NCBI RefSeq assembly: GCF_041146395.1
Contig: NC_091012.1
Span: forward strand, 16,172,193 to 16,236,192
Origin: Eulemur rufifrons
Lineage: Eukaryota; Chordata; Mammalia; Primates; Lemuridae
Direction: 5' to 3'
DNA: 64,000 nt
Part shown: positions 36,060-49,138 of the stretch, piece by piece
How the letters are laid out: every line of letters starts with the position of its first letter
Position numbering within the stretch: the stretch's first letter is position 1
Made by a program: the position numbers and the translations under genes
Notes under the pieces: generated by a model
What the model was told of the DNA's origin: nothing
The model's database searches: none
The model's input: the letters and a program-made list of their open reading frames with translations, nothing else

Positions 36060-37020
36060 CTAAAACAACAAGCCTAGTTCACTTCTAAACCACCACTTTT
36101 CATTACGTTATAAATACGTACAGACACATTCCAAAAGAAGTACAGTTTAAACTTCAAATGATGGTCATTATTTATTCCAAATAAAACACATACTGAGTAC
36201 TGCATGAACACCAAAATACCCACTGCATAAACATAGAAATGAGTGACTTGAGCAAAATATTATTATAATAGGAGGTACAACGCTAACACACCTTACATGA
36301 AACAATAAGACAATGAACTTTTGAGGCCAAGGTGGAGCAAAGAACAGAACAAGAGCTAAGTTCCCTATCGATCCATGCCATAATGGTTAAATCCCTGAGT
36401 AAGTTTCCAAAACACCGGGTATTAAAATATTTATCATCCCTAATGGTCAACAGAACATGATTTCCTTAAAGGGAATATTCTGACCTGTAGTACGACCTCT
36501 TCAAGTTATTAAAAAAAAAAACAATTTGTGATTTTAATCATTACTCTTCATTCCACAGACAGTGAAATAGTGCATCCTACGTAAAACAAAGTGTGTCGAG
36601 TGCTGTGGAGGGATTAAAAGATAAATACACAATATCTTCCCTATTCCGGGGACAGGAGCAAACACATAAATAGAAATCACATAAAAGTTGCATAATAGGA
36701 ATGGAAGGTCAACTTGCTGGAACTATGCAGTAAAAAAGTGGAGGTTAATAGCTGCTTAGTCGGAAAAGGCATGAGATTTCGACAGGAGAAGAAAAACGAG
36801 TCGTAGCTACTGTGGAGGAAGAGCACAGGAAATCATGGGGTGATGGCGAGCTGCGTCAGAGAGCGATGTCTACCTGGGGGACGAAAGAAAGAACACAGCC
36901 AATGAAGTTTCAAAAGGGGTCATCTAACGGCGGCCGGGGGGAGCTGGTCTGTGAATATCTAAGAATTCAGGAGGGGAAGCTACTGGCAGGCTGGGAAGAG
37001 TCAAGGGTTATATGTTAGGA
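36060..37020. other. Unique DNA upstream of Xlr-like C-terminal exons
   Basis: I searched for the preceding Xlr-like exons on the minus strand and saw none. A 68-codon plus-strand frame at 36812 is not recognisable. Confidence 0.4.
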
Positions 37021-37735
37021 AGATAAACTAAAAACGGAGCTATCCTATGACCCAGCCATCCCACTGCTAGGCATGTATCCAAAGAAAGGAAATCAGTATG
37101 TGGAAAAGATCCCTGCACTCCCGCACTGACTGCAGCCCTAGTCACAATAGCTGGGATTTGGGATCAACCAAAGTGTCCATCAACTGATGAATGGATAAAG
37201 GAAATGTGGTACACACACACAATGGAATATTATTCAGCCATAAAAACAATGAAATCCTGCCATTTGCAGCCAGACGGATGGAACTGGAGGACGTTATGTT
37301 AAGTGAAATAAGCCAAGCAGTGAAAGACAGACTTCCCATGTTCTGACTCCCACGTGGGAGCTAAACATTAAAACCATTGCTCTCATGGTGCTAGAGAGTA
37401 GAATGGTAGTACTACAGGCTAGGAAGTGTAGCAGAGAGTGGGGATACAGTGGGAATGGCTAACGGGTGGAAATATATAGCTAGACAGAATGCACAAGATC
37501 TAACATAAGACAGCACAACAGGGCGACTGCAGTCAACAAGTTATGGTGTACTTTAAATTTACTAGAAGGGTGAAATTGGAATGCTCCTAACACAGAGAAA
37601 CGAGAAATGCTTGAGGTGACGGGTTGTCCAGTCACCCTGATTTGATGACTGCACACTGCATGCCTCTATGAAGACATCACATGTACCTCATAAATGGAGA
37701 CAACTATTAGGTACTCATAAAAAAATTAAAAGCAA
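37020..37735 (+). mobile_element. 5'-truncated older L1, sense (ORF2 end and 3' UTR)
   Basis: Phrases 'tatcctatgacccagccatc', 'aatggaatattattcagcca' and 'taaaattaaaagcaatttg' at the end are typical of older primate L1 3' ends. Frame broken several times. Confidence 0.88.
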
Positions 37736-38007
37736 TTTGTCATCACATCAGTAATACTGCAGTACGGCAATACTACTGCAATACTGCAATAATACAAGCA
37801 AATATGCCACGAAATACTCAGGAAAACAATTTGAAATAAAAGAAATACTCATTCCTTACAATTGGGTCCTTGCTCTTTGAGAAACATTGGCAGGAGACAG
37901 ACAATGCAGTCACATGCAGCAATGACCTACACCTCCCGCGTTCATCTATAGCTACTCTGGTACAAAACTCACTGTGGAACAAAGAGCCGTGAAGACCCTT
38001 AGTAAAC

Positions 38008-38838
38008 TATTAGAATTCTAGAAGAAAACGGAGGAAATACTCTTACAGACATTGGCCTAGGCAAAGAATTTATGAGGAAGACCCCTAAGGCCATCACAGC
38101 AACAATAAAATAAATGAATGGGACCTGATCAAATTAAAAAGCTTCTGCACAGCCAAAGAAACAGTCACGAGAGTAAACAGACAACCTACAGAATGGGAAA
38201 AAATTTTCGCATACTGCACATCAGATAAAGGACTGATAACAAGAATCTATTTAGAACTCAGGAAAATCAGCAAGAAAAAGTCAAAAAACCCTATCAAAAA
38301 GTGTGCAAATGACATGAGTAGAAATTTTTCAAAAGAACATATAAGAATGGCTAACAAACATATGAAAAAATGTTCTCCAGCTCTAATCATCAGGAAAATG
38401 CAAATCAAAACCACAATGAGATATCACTTAACTCCAGTGAGAATGGCCTTTATCAAAAAGTCCCAAAACAATACATGTCGGCATGAATGCAGAGAGACAG
38501 GAACACTCATACACTGCTGGTGGGACTGCAAACTAGTGTAACCCCTGTGGAAAACAATATGGAGATACCTCAAACAGATTCAAGTAGACCTACCATTCGA
38601 TCCACCAATCCCATTATTGGGCATCTACCCAGAAGAACAAAAGTCATTCTATAAAAAAGACACCTGCACCCGAATGTTTATAGCAGCCCAATTCACAATT
38701 GCAAAGATGTGGAAACAACCCAAATGCCCATCAGTTCATGAATGGACTAGCAAAATATGGTATATGTATACCATGGAATATTACTCAGCTATAAGAAATA
38801 ACGGAGATATGGCATCTCTTTGGTTCTCCTGGAGAGTG
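38008..38838 (+). mobile_element. L1 ORF2 3' fragment, sense, lacking its 3' UTR
   Basis: Equivalent to bases ~12150-12980 of the full-length L1. It includes the CX3CX7HX4C region at about 38475-38530 with a stop right after CKLV. It ends abruptly within ORF2 at 'tctcctggagag', with no 3' UTR or poly(A). About 24 bp later the inverted-duplication arm begins, so the missing 3' end probably marks a rearrangement breakpoint. Confidence 0.9.
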
Positions 38839-39622
38839 CTTCCAATTTTTCACTATTAAAAATAAAGGTGCCGTGAACATTCATGTGTACTTTCAATCTA
38901 TTTTTATCACTGTATTTGAAGTGAGTTTCGTACAGGCACCATATAGCTGGGTCATTTCTTTAAAATCCACTCTTCCCTTGCTATTTAGTTGGTGTAGTTA
39001 GACGATTTTCTGCACTTGAAAGCTCTTGTTCCACTTTTCTGGCCTCCATGTTTTCTGATAGGAATTCCCCTGTCATTTGAATTCTTATTTCCTTTAGGTA
39101 AGATGTCATTTCTCTTTCACTGATTTCAAAAATTTATCTTTGTCTTTAGTTTTCTGCCATTTTGAGTATGACACATCTTGGTATGGATTTCTTTAGGTTT
39201 ATCCTGTTTGGGATTCACTCGGTTTCTTTAATATGTGTGCTATATAAGTTTATGTCTTTTGCCCAATTAGGGAGGTTTTTAGGAATTTATTTTAATACAT
39301 TTTCAATCCTAGTCTCTTTTGCTCTCCTTCTGGGATTCTGATAACAGAAATATCAGATCTTTTATTATAGCCCTATTGTCCCTCAGGCTTTACTTATTTT
39401 TTTCTATCTATCTTTTTTTCTCTGATGTTCTGATTGGAATTTTTCCATTGCTCTATCTTCAGTTCGCTGATTCTGTCCTCTATTCTGTCCATTCTGCTGA
39501 TTGGCACATCAATTAAGGTTTTTATTTCAGTTATTGTATATGTTTTTCAGTTCTAAACTTTCCATTTGGTTCTTTTCTTATATCCTCTCTCTTTGCTGAG
39601 ACTTCTGTTTTCATCTGCTTTG

Positions 39623-40693
39623 AATGTGTTTATTTTTTTTTAATTTCAGCTTATTATGGGGCTATAAAAGTTCAGGTTATATATATTGCCCATGTACCGC
39701 CCATCCCCCCGAGTTAGAGCTTCAAGAGTGCCCATTCCCCAGATAGTGCGCATTGCATCATGTAGTTATACCCATTCCCCTTCCCCCACCCCCATCCCCA
39801 GGAGTCAGCACATTCAAGAGTAACCATTCCCCAGACGGTGCGCAACTCACTCATCATGTAGGTATACACCCATCCCATTCCCCCACCCACCACCTCAGTC
39901 TGATACCCAACTGGTGTGATTGCCAAATGTGCATTTAGGTGATGATCAGAGAAACCAATTTGCTGGTGAGTACATGTGGTGTTTATTTTTCCATTCTTGG
40001 GATACGTCACTCAATACAATGGGTTCCAACTCTCTCCGGGAGAACAAAAGAGACTCTATATCACCGTTATTTCTTATAGCTGAGTAATACTCCATGGTAT
40101 ACATATACCACAATTTACTAATCCATTCATGAATTGATGGGCATTTGGGTTGTTTCCACATCTGTGCAATTGTGAATTGTGCTGCTATAAACATTCAGGT
40201 ACAGGTGTCTTTGTCATAGAATGACTTTTGTTCCTTTGGGTAGATGCCCAATAATGGGATTGGTGGATCGAATGGTAGGTCTACTTGAATCTGTTTAAGG
40301 AACCTCCATAATGCTTTCCACAGGGGTTGCACTAGTTTGCAGTCCCACCAGCAGTGTATGAGTGTTTCTGTCTCTCCACATCCATGCCAACATGTGTTGT
40401 TTTGGGACTTTTTGATAAAGGCCATTCTCACTGGAGTTAAGTGATATCTCATTGTGGTTTTGATTTGCATTTCCCTGATGATTAGGGATGTTGAGCATTT
40501 TTTCATATGTTTGTTAGCCATTCTTATATCTTTTTTTGAAAAATTTCTACTCATGTCATTTGCACACTTTTGATAGGGTTGTTTGAGTTTTTCTTGCTGA
40601 TTTTCCTGAGTTCTAAATAGATTCTTGTTATCAGTCCTTTATCTGATGTGCTTTTTGTGAGAGGTGAAAGCTCTGGGTCCTCAATGTGTTCAT
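39623..40693 (-). mobile_element. L1 3'-end insertion present in arm 1 only
   Basis: Poly(T) at 39634-39641, antisense 3' UTR and ORF2 C-terminus, with an internal deletion of ~250 bp near 40650. There, text equivalent to full-length bases 12364 onward is joined to 12085-12113. Target duplications aatgtgttYat lie at 39623-39633 and 40683-40693. Arm 2 shows the undisturbed site at 60585-60595. Confidence 0.95.
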
Positions 40694-40703
40694 AATTCCT
40701 CAT

Positions 40704-41008
40704 TGAAGCATACTTTTTTTTGAGACAGAGTCTTACTCTGTCACCCCAGCTAGAGTGCAGTCACATCATTGTAGCTCACAGCAGCCTCAAACTCCTGGGC
40801 TCAAGCAATCCTCCTGCCTCAGCCTCCTGAATAGCTGGGACTACAGGCGTTTGCATGGTGCCTAGCTAATTTTTCTATTTTTCATAGTGACGGGGTCTTG
40901 TTCTTGCGCAGGCTGCTGTCAAACTGCTGACCTCAAGTAATTGCCCCACCTCAGCCTCCCAGAGTGCTAAGATTACAGGTGTCAGCCATTGCTCCCAGTC
41001 TGAAGCAT
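40704..41008 (-). mobile_element. Alu SINE (old, J-like), antisense
   Basis: A poly(T) head, 'tgagacagagtcttactctg', and the reversed box 'agtagctgg..ctacaggcg' type text end at ccatt-gctcccagtc. Flanking duplications tgaagcat lie at 40704-40711 and 41001-41008. The same insertion is in arm 2 at 60270-60563. Confidence 0.93.
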
Positions 41009-41115
41009 TCTTGTGATGGTTTATTTCTAATACTTTCAAAAATTCTAATATCTATGCCCTCGTCATTGACTATTCTCATTCAAGTTGAGATTTTCCTGGT
41101 TCTTAGCATGATGAG

Positions 41116-41117
<2 letters not shown>

Positions 41118-41149
<32 letters not shown>
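41118..41149 (+). repeat. (TA)n microsatellite in arm 1
   Basis: About 16 TA units. The partner in arm 2 lies at about 60123-60152. Confidence 0.9.
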
Positions 41150-41151
<2 letters not shown>

Positions 41152-42029
41152 TATCATAGACATTTTAGTTTTATACCATGAGGTTGGATCTTATTCAAAC
41201 CTTCTGTTTTAACTAACTTCCTCTGACATTGCTTTAGCAGGGGAAGGGGCCCACTTCTTCAGCACTGCCACATGGGAGTGGAAGACCAGGTTCCCTTCTT
41301 GGCCTCCACTGACACACAAAGGGATTCTCACTGTTACAACTAGGCATTAGTGGGAGTTCCTACTCCCTGCTAGGCCTCCCCTGAATATCTCCTTGGCTGC
41401 GAGGGGTAGGACTGCCTCATTGCTGATCCCACATGGAGCCTCTTCGTCTTTCCTGGCTGGTTGGGATGGAGCCACAGCTGCTTCTGTCGTTTGGCCAGAG
41501 GAGAGCAGTTATTGTCGAAAAGTTTTCTGCCTTACCAGGTTGCCCCTCTTCTGGTCCTTTGGCTAGAAACAGCAGGCTTTCATTGGGGCATTTTTGTCTG
41601 TGCCTATTGGCATTTCCAAGTTGCTGCTTCTTTATCTCCAAGTTTGGCACATAAGAGGCAAAGAAAAAACCCAGGGAACTCACTGCCATGTCATTCCTTG
41701 TGTCCCGAGTTCACCAGGGAGTTTGCTTTCTTCTTGCTACTACTCAGAGTCTTCTTATGCTTGTTTTATGTACAACGTCCAGGCTGTTTGGTTGTACTAA
41801 GCAGGAAGAATAGGGGAAAATGCATCTCCTCCATCTTCCTGCAGGCAGAAGTTGAGTCCTTACAAAGAATTTTTAAACAGTAATAAACCCGAGTTTAAAC
41901 TTTTGATTTTTATTAACACCTTACTCCAGCACTTCTAAATAATTTCAGTGACTAAATACTCTCCCTTTCCAAGTCTTTTACTTTTATTCTTTTAAAAAGT
42001 TTGGGTTTTTTTCCTGAAGAAAACAAATT

Positions 42030-43735
42030 TTTTTTAAGAAAAACCTTTATTGAAGTACATTTGCCATATAACAATCTGCATAATGTGTTAATCTGATAAG
42101 CTTTGACATATGTATACACCCAGGAAACCATCACCATAATACACATAGTGAACAGATCCATCACACCCAAAAGTTTTCTCTTACCCTTCATCATTCCTCC
42201 TCTGTTCTCTCCCTGAACTTCCATCCCCAGCCAACCACAGATCTGCCTTCTGTCGTAATAGAAGCTTTTGTATTTTGAAAATATTTGTAGCATTACCTAG
42301 AAGTGGTATGCCTGCATCACATGATAGGCGCCCTTTCACATTTTAAGAAGCTGCTAAACTGTTTTGAAAAATGCTTGTAACCTTTTATATTCTCACCAGG
42401 TACATGTGAGAGTTCCAGTGCTCTACAACCTCACCAACATGGCCAGTGTTTTCAATGTTAGCCATTCTCACAGGTAGACAGTGGTATCTCATTGTGATTT
42501 TGATTTGCATTTCCTTTATGACTAACAATGTTGTGCTTCTACATAGGAGGATATTTGCCATGTGCATGTCATTTTCAAGAAATATTCAAATCTCTGCCCA
42601 TTTTTCATTAGGTTGTTTGATTCCTTCTTATTGAGTTTTTAGAGATGTCGTTTTCAAGAAATGTTCAAATCTTCTGCCCAATGTTCATTAGGTTGTTTGA
42701 TTCCTTCTTATTGAAGTTTTAGAATGCTTTATATGTTTGGAACACAAGACCTTTATCAGAAATGTGGTTTCTGAATATTCCATACCAGTGTATAGCTTGT
42801 CTTTTCTCTCTCTTAACAATGTCTTTGACGATTGGATCTTAATTTCAAAACTTCAAATTGTGAATTTTTAAAATTAGTTGTTCGAGCTTTTTTTGCTGTA
42901 TCTAAGAAATTGTGGACTAAGCAAAGGCAACACATAGTTTCTTCTTTTTTTCTCCTAGGAGATTTATACATTTAGTTGTACATTTAGGTCTATGACTCAT
43001 TTTTAGTTACTTTTTTATATGGTTTGAGGTATGGATTGAAATGTATGTTTGTCCATGTAGACATGTGATTATTCCAGATCACATTGTTAAAAATACTATT
43101 TCTCCTTTTTCCTCTAATCTTTCTTCGTATCTTTATTGATAATGAGTTGTCTATATGTGTATATATGTGTGGGTCTGTTTCTGCACTCTTTATTCTCTTC
43201 CATTGATGTCTTCCTATCATTATGCCAATACCACACTGTCCTGATTATTCTCACTTTGTAGGAGATCTTACAATTAAGGAGTGTGACACCTCCATCTTTG
43301 TTCTCTGTTTTGCAGGATTCTTTTAGCTATGTGGCTGCCAATTTCTATTTTAAAAGTCTTCTGGATTTTGGGTGAGATGGCATGAAACCCATAAATGGAT
43401 TTGGGAAGAACTGACACGTTAACAAAATGGAGTCTTCAAACCCTTGAACAAGATATCTATCTCCATATATTTCAGTCTTTATTAATTTATGCCTTCAAGT
43501 TTTGTAGTTTTCAGTACACAGATCTTCTATCATACAAATTTTGTTACATTTATCCCTAAGCATTTCATATTTTCCAAAGATAATTTAAATTGCACTGTTG
43601 TTTGATTCAGTTTCCAAATATTTATTGCTATCATTATAAAAACACACTTGATTTTGATATTGATTTTGTATTCTGCAACCTTGCTAAACCCAAGTATTTG
43701 TTCTAGAAGCACTTATTAAATTGGGAGAATTTTCT
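42030..43735 (-). mobile_element. Old L1M, antisense (3' UTR and ORF2 half)
   Basis: Begins with antisense 3' UTR text 'cctttattgaagtacatttg', then ORF2 antisense phrases (attctcac.ggtagacagtgg; ttctattttaaaagtc). A local duplication of ~70 bp (atattcaaatct.tgccca.ttttcattaggttgtttgatt) occurs at 42580-42720. Frames are lost. Confidence 0.85.
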
Positions 43736-44045
43736 TCATGTTGTCTGTGAATAAACATAGTTTTACTTTTCCCTTTCAATGTGGAGGTCTTCCTTTCCCT
43801 TGTCACACTAGAAAGAACCTCAAGTACAGTGTTGAAGGCAACCCCTACCCTCCAACCATGATCTCATCAGTCTCAGGTTGTAGTTTCCTACATGCAGACA
43901 CACGGCACAACTTCCAGCACCAAAATATCTGCCTCATCGCCCCCTTCACTGTATAAGCCTGTGCACTTCACCTAATGAGATGAATATGGTCCCACACTTG
44001 AAACAAAACTACAATACCGTGTGGAACAAATTTATTCACTGAAGT
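43736..44045. other. Unique DNA before the second CSAG-like copy
   Basis: Nothing recognised. Confidence 0.4.
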
Positions 44046-45259
44046 CTTGACAGCCCAAAAGCAGTGATTTCAGATTGGAAAACAGAAAACCAAGGAAATC
44101 TTATGTGAATCCTGAGAAAAGGAGACGGATGGAAAAGTTCCTTGGTAGTAGCCAAAAAGGGGATGGTCTTTAAGGTGCTTCAAAACAATCTGTAGACAGA
44201 AGTGGAATGGTTCACATTTCCAGAGAAAATATAGCCACATTAGCTTGGCAGGATTTTAGGTATGAAATATAAACACTAGGTAATGCTGAAGGGTGGGAGA
44301 GAACAGAGTGAACCAATGAATGGTGTGGCCACAAAAAAGCTCGTGGGAGACACGTTCTCCCTGCCATGTGACCCACCAGAATTTAACAGGGGAGATGAGG
44401 AGGGTGGCAAATCCGTTAGCAAGGATCTTTATGGGTGCTAAAGGAATATTCCCTTTCTCCAACTGGAGTATATAGGCCTTCCAGCATCCCCCCATCCGCA
44501 TGTAGGTGCCAGGATGGTGCATTCTGATGTCTAATGTCCCCCAGGGCTCCCATTGGCTGGGGAGTGCCTCAGTGGCCAAACAAAGCTCAGGGGCATGGCC
44601 GGTGCCTATCCTGGGGAGGGTGTGTAGGGAGGTCAGGCGGCCTGGGTAGACTGCTGGGAAGCACGGCACGGAGAAGATGACTGGGAAATGACAAGCCTCT
44701 GGCACCATCATTGAACAACCACCCACAAACATCAAAGTGGGGAAGAAGAGGAAGGCCCCTCATCAACCCAGGTCCAGAGGCAGCTTCAAGGTGGGCGATC
44801 CACCCAAACTCCTCCCTGCCTTACCCTCGAGTCCTGTCCCCCAGACTCCCCCTTCCCTTGCCCAGCACAACCCCCCATCGGCCTGCAACCCTTCCCATGC
44901 TCCCACCCCACGTCCACCCTCTTCCCGCAAACCAGTGCCCTTCTGTGATCTCCCTGTTGTCCTTGCAGGTGCCCAGGAAGACAAAAGGACCCCTTCGAGG
45001 GACTTTGAAGAGAAAAGCTTCTCCAAAAGTGACCACTCCTTGAATGAAACCCAAGGAGAGGAGAGGGCCAACACCATTGAACCCTTGTCACCAGCTGGAA
45101 GAGGGACGCGGTCAAAATGAGCCAGAGCAGGCCCCAGAGAGCAGGGAGAGCTCCACCACTTCAAGGGTCACCCTCACTAGCCAGTAGCATCAGAGTGAGG
45201 CCAGCGACCTCAGAGCTATCTGTGAAGTCTCCAGAGGTCTGGCTGCCGGGACATGACCA
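44046..45259 (+). pseudogene. CSAG-like gene, copy 2 (pseudogene)
   Basis: Direct duplicate of 27646-28877. Exon 1 is 44677-44790 and exon 2 starts at 44969, ending with TGA at 45041-45043. The start codon is followed by TGA at codon 5 (44689-44691). Exon 1 also lacks 9 bases in the Lys/Gly-rich part. The TATA box of copy 1 is replaced by gggtgtgtagggagg near 44620, one CRE-like site is TGATGTCT and the other is absent. The duplicated block ends before the poly(A) signal. In the other frame the text reads NNHPQTSKWGRRGRPLINPG, the clearest CSAG-like stretch in the window. Splice sites are preserved. It is most likely silent. Confidence 0.75.
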
Positions 45260-45825
45260 ACAATTCGCATTGGACAACTCTGCATAATATGACATTGATG
45301 TTGGACAAAAGTCAAAGTCACCAGACCTCACTAATGTCCCTAGAAATGCATAATTTGCATCATGATTTAAGCTGGCAGTGGCCGAGGTAGGAAGCAGGGT
45401 TCCTGGCAAAGAAGCCTGGGAAGACAGGAGAGGCAACGGTCCGGGTAAGTGGAAGCCTCTTTCTGAGGGTGAGGCCAGCTTAGTGGCAAGGTTTGTATCT
45501 GCCTCTGCCACCTCCTCACTTTTAGCAGCCTGCTTGCCTCTTCTGGCTGCCCCCACCTCCCCCAGGCCACCAGGGGCCCCTTTCCCTCACTAATAGTTTG
45601 CCACTGACACCTGGAGCTAAGAGCCATTGGCAGATCCCCAGGCCCCACAGTACTTCAGCCATAGCCCACAGGCAGTGTGGGAGCTGGGGTCGTCTGTCCC
45701 CAGTGCCAGCTTGCTCATCCTCGGGTTGCAGGACCATGAAGGGAGGCTGTTCCCTGACAGGCCACTGCAAGGATTCATGGGCAACTTTTCCAAGCCAAGA
45801 GGCTGCTGCTCCTTTACTCACCTCT
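45260..45825. other. GC-moderate unique DNA
   Basis: Overlapping open frames on both strands look compositional; no gene or repeat recognised. Confidence 0.4.
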
Positions 45826-46307
45826 TTTTACTTTTAATTGTGGTAAACTACACATCTCATAAAATATACCATGGTAATTATTTTTAAGTGCACAGTTCAG
45901 CAGTACATTTAGCACATTCCCGGTGGCGTGCAGTCATCCCCACCATCCATCCACAGACCTTGTTCACCTTCCCAAACTGAAACTCTGTCCCCATGAAGCA
46001 CTGACCCCTTTGCCCCTCCCCCAGCCCCTGGTGCCCACTCTTCTTCTAGCTCTATGGATTTGACTACTCTAGGGACCTCATATCAATGTAATCATGCAGT
46101 ATTTGTCCTTTTGTGACTGGCTCATTTCACTGAGCGTGACGTCCTCCAGGTTCACCCATGCTGTAGCCTATGTCAGAAGTCCTCATTTTAGTCCGGGCAT
46201 GGGGGCTCATGCCTGTATTCCAAGCACTCTGGGAGGCCGAGGTGGTTGGATCATTTGAGCTCAGGAGTTCGAGACCAGCCTGAGCAAGAGTGAGACCCCA
46301 TCTCTAC

Positions 46308-46338
<31 letters not shown>

Positions 46339-47440
46339 ATTATCCGGACAACTAAAAATATATAGAAAAAATTAGCTGGGCATGGTGGCACATGCCTGTA
46401 GTCCCAACTACTCAGGAGGCTGAGGCAGGAGGATCACTTGAGCCTAGGAGTTTGAGGTTGCTGTGAGCTAGGCTGACAACACGGCACTCTAGCCCAGGCA
46501 ACAGACTGAGGCTCTGTCTCAAAAACAAACAAACAAACAAACAAACAAACAAACAATTCCCTCCTTTTTAAGACTGAGTCATATTCTATTCTATGCATGG
46601 ACCACATTTTGCTTATCAATTCATCCACAGATGGACACTTGTGTTGTTTCCACCTCTTTCCTCTTAGGAAGGAGGCTGTGAACATGGTGTACAAATAGCT
46701 CTTCAATCTGCTTTCAAATCTTTTGGATGTGAACCCACCAGTGGGTTCATGGATCATATGGTCATTCTATTTTTAATTCTTTGAGGAACCTTCATACTGT
46801 TTTCCACGGTGGTTGCACTGTTTTACGTTGGCACCAACAGTGCCCAAGGATTCCAGTGTCTCCACATCCTCATCAACACTTGTTACTTTCTGTTTTTTTG
46901 CATAGCAGTCACACTAACGTGTGTGAGATGGCATCTCATAATAGTTTTGGTTTGCATTTCCCTATCAATTGGTGATGTGGAGCATCCTTTCATTTGTGTT
47001 TTTTTTTTTTCTTTTTATTTGTTTGTATATCTTCTTCAGGAAAAACATCTATTCCAGTCGTTTGCCCATTTTTTAATCTTGTTGCTTGTTTTTGCTCTTG
47101 TTGTTCAGTTGTGCATGTTCTTTATGTATTCTAGATAGTAACCCTTCATCAGATACATGAATTGCAAATATTGTCTCCCATCCCATGGGCTGCCTTTCAC
47201 ACTGTTGATTGTTCCATTGATGTGCAGACATTTTAAATTTAGTCCCATTTGTCCTTTTGTTGCCTGTGTTTTTGCTGTTGTATCTAGAAAAGCATTTTAT
47301 AGTTTTAGCACTTCTGTTTAGGACTCTGGTGGATTTTGTGTTGATTTTTTGTATATCGTGTAAAGTGAGGTCCAACTTCATTCTTTTGCTTAAGGATATC
47401 CAGTTGTCCCAACATCACTTGCCGAAATTCCTCCACTGTT
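45826..47440 (-). mobile_element. Old L1MB-type element, antisense, interrupted by Alu
   Basis: Antisense 3' UTR ('tttaattgtggtaaactaca', 'gcacagttcagcagtacatt'), then the 'ccccagcccctggtgcccac' block, and ORF2 antisense resuming after the Alu at 46557 to about 47440. Confidence 0.9.
46191..46556 (+). mobile_element. Lemur-type Alu SINE with long internal A-tract
   Basis: Left arm 'gtccgggcatgggggctcat', a 28-base A tract in the middle, the extra 'aattatccggacaactaaaa' segment and right arm with 'gctgtgagctaggctgac', which is typical of strepsirrhine Alus. It ends in an (AAAC)n tail and lies within antisense L1MB. Confidence 0.95.
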
Positions 47441-48850
47441 GAAGGAAGAGGTCACCAGGAGCAGGGTGACCGACTTCGAGTAACAAAGCCTCCCTTCCTT
47501 TGGCTGAGACACTCACTCGCCTGAGGCCTCTGGGCATGAATTCATTCACTCATGCACTGTGCAATGTCCACACCTGGAGTTCACAACCTCCAGAAATTCA
47601 GGGAGTCTGTGGAAATCAATGGTGGGAGAATACATTTTTGTGTTCACTAACCTCTAACTGAAATTTAGCATTATGGGTAATGAATGTAGGCAACCAACCA
47701 CAAGAAGATTAGCAGTACTTGTCACTTTGTCACCAAGAGGAATCCCTGGTATTTTCATGTCACAGTAACGGTGGCAGCAGCTCTCTCCAAATGTCCTTTA
47801 CACTTGTCGCTACTTCCAAATTACAATAGTTATTAGACCTGCCACTTGACTTTATTATTTAACATATTAATGAAGATGCACATATACTTTATGGTATCAC
47901 AATTACAGGTTTAGAAATATCCTGATGAGTGTATTTCAATAAAAGTTCTTTCTTTTGTATTCCTGCCTATTTTATTCCATTCTAAAACATTATTCTGAGA
48001 AGGGACCCACAGACTTCCCCCAGAAAACCAAGGAGAACATTCAGAAGCCCTGCCCTGTGCTGCGCACCAGGGACACAGCAGCCCATGATGAAGGGGTTGG
48101 GAGGACACACAGATACAGAGATAGAGTGTGGCCTAGTGATTCCTGTGCCAGGGGCATCAGGCCCTGTGGGAGCCCAGCAGACTTCACAACTCCAAATTGA
48201 CTGGCCATCTCTTGGAGACTTCTGGGTGAGGAAGGACTATCAGCCTAGAGGAGAGGCCCTACCCGTGATGACCTATTTACCCCTGTTTGTCTGTGCATGT
48301 AATGAGATTCCAAAAGCCCAGCTCTGCCCCGCATTGGCAGTAGCTGATCAGCTCCCTTCCCCCTCTTCTGCTGACAGGAGATATATGCAGCTGTGGCAGC
48401 AGAGATGGTCGGTGTGCCCTCGCTAGCTATGGAAATCCCAGAGTTTCCCTAGAAACAGCTCCAGATGGACCTTGTTGCTAGGGAATGCTGGGATTCCCCA
48501 GACTGCAGGATGAGCAAGACAGTTCCAGCCCCAGGGCAGAGGCACAAGCAGAGCTATGGGTCTGAGCCCCAGGGGATGGATGGTCCCCCTTGACTCCCAT
48601 CCTTCCAGGACACCCACGTGAAAGGCTGCGGTACGCTGGGTGAGGGGATCTTGAGCGGGGAATGAGGAGGGAGTGCTGAGGGTAAGCAAACTCCTTTGAA
48701 AAGTCCAAAAGAGCCCAGGTGCTAGGAAGTGGAAGGCATGCGACTTCAGGAAGCTCTCAATCTTCAAGTCCAGCACTTACTTGCATGTTTCTAAAGCCCT
48801 TTCTCAAGATGATACTGTAGCACAAACCTGATTGGTTTCAAGAGCAGGCC
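47441..48850. other. Unique DNA
   Basis: No gene or repeat recognised. The longest frames (113-117 codons at 48085 plus and 48776 minus) overlap each other on opposite strands and lack motifs. Confidence 0.35.
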
Positions 48851-48851
48851 T

Positions 48852-49138
48852 GGGCTGGGCAAGGTGGCTCATGCCTGTAATCCTAGCACTTTGGGAGGCC
48901 GAGGCAGGAGGATTGCTTGAGCTTAGGAGTTTGACACCAGCCTGAGCAAGAGCAAGACCCCATCTCTACTATAAATGGAAATAAATTAGCCAAACAACTA
49001 AAAATAGAAAAAAATTAGCTGGGCATGGTCGCTTAAGCGCGGGAGTTTGAGATTGCTGTGAGCTAGGCTGACGCCAGGGCACTCTAGCCCAGGCAAGAGA
49101 GTGAGACTCTGTCTCATAAAATAAAAAAAAAAAAAAAA
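48852..49138 (+). mobile_element. Lemur-type Alu with right-arm deletion
   Basis: Left arm 'gggctgggcaaggtggctca', a middle A-rich segment, then the right arm jumps from 'agctgggcatggtc' to 'gcttaagcgcgggagtttga', missing ~60 bases. It still shows 'gctgtgagctaggctgacgc'. Imperfect flanking duplications aagagcMgg lie at both ends. Confidence 0.93.

Larger units (their letters stand above)
38861..41904 (+). repeat. Inverted duplication, arm 1
   Basis: Inverted partner of 59371-61354, ~95% identical by eye. After removing the L1 at 39634-40682 the arm is about 2.0 kb. It contains antisense L1M/HAL1-type ORF1 text, an Alu (40713-41000), a (TA)n tract and further antisense L1M 5' text. Arms are separated by 17.5 kb. 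Confidence 0.95.

Noticed and set aside
48085..48776. 113- and 117-codon frames on opposite strands
   Set aside because: They overlap each other, lack motifs and have no family resemblance.
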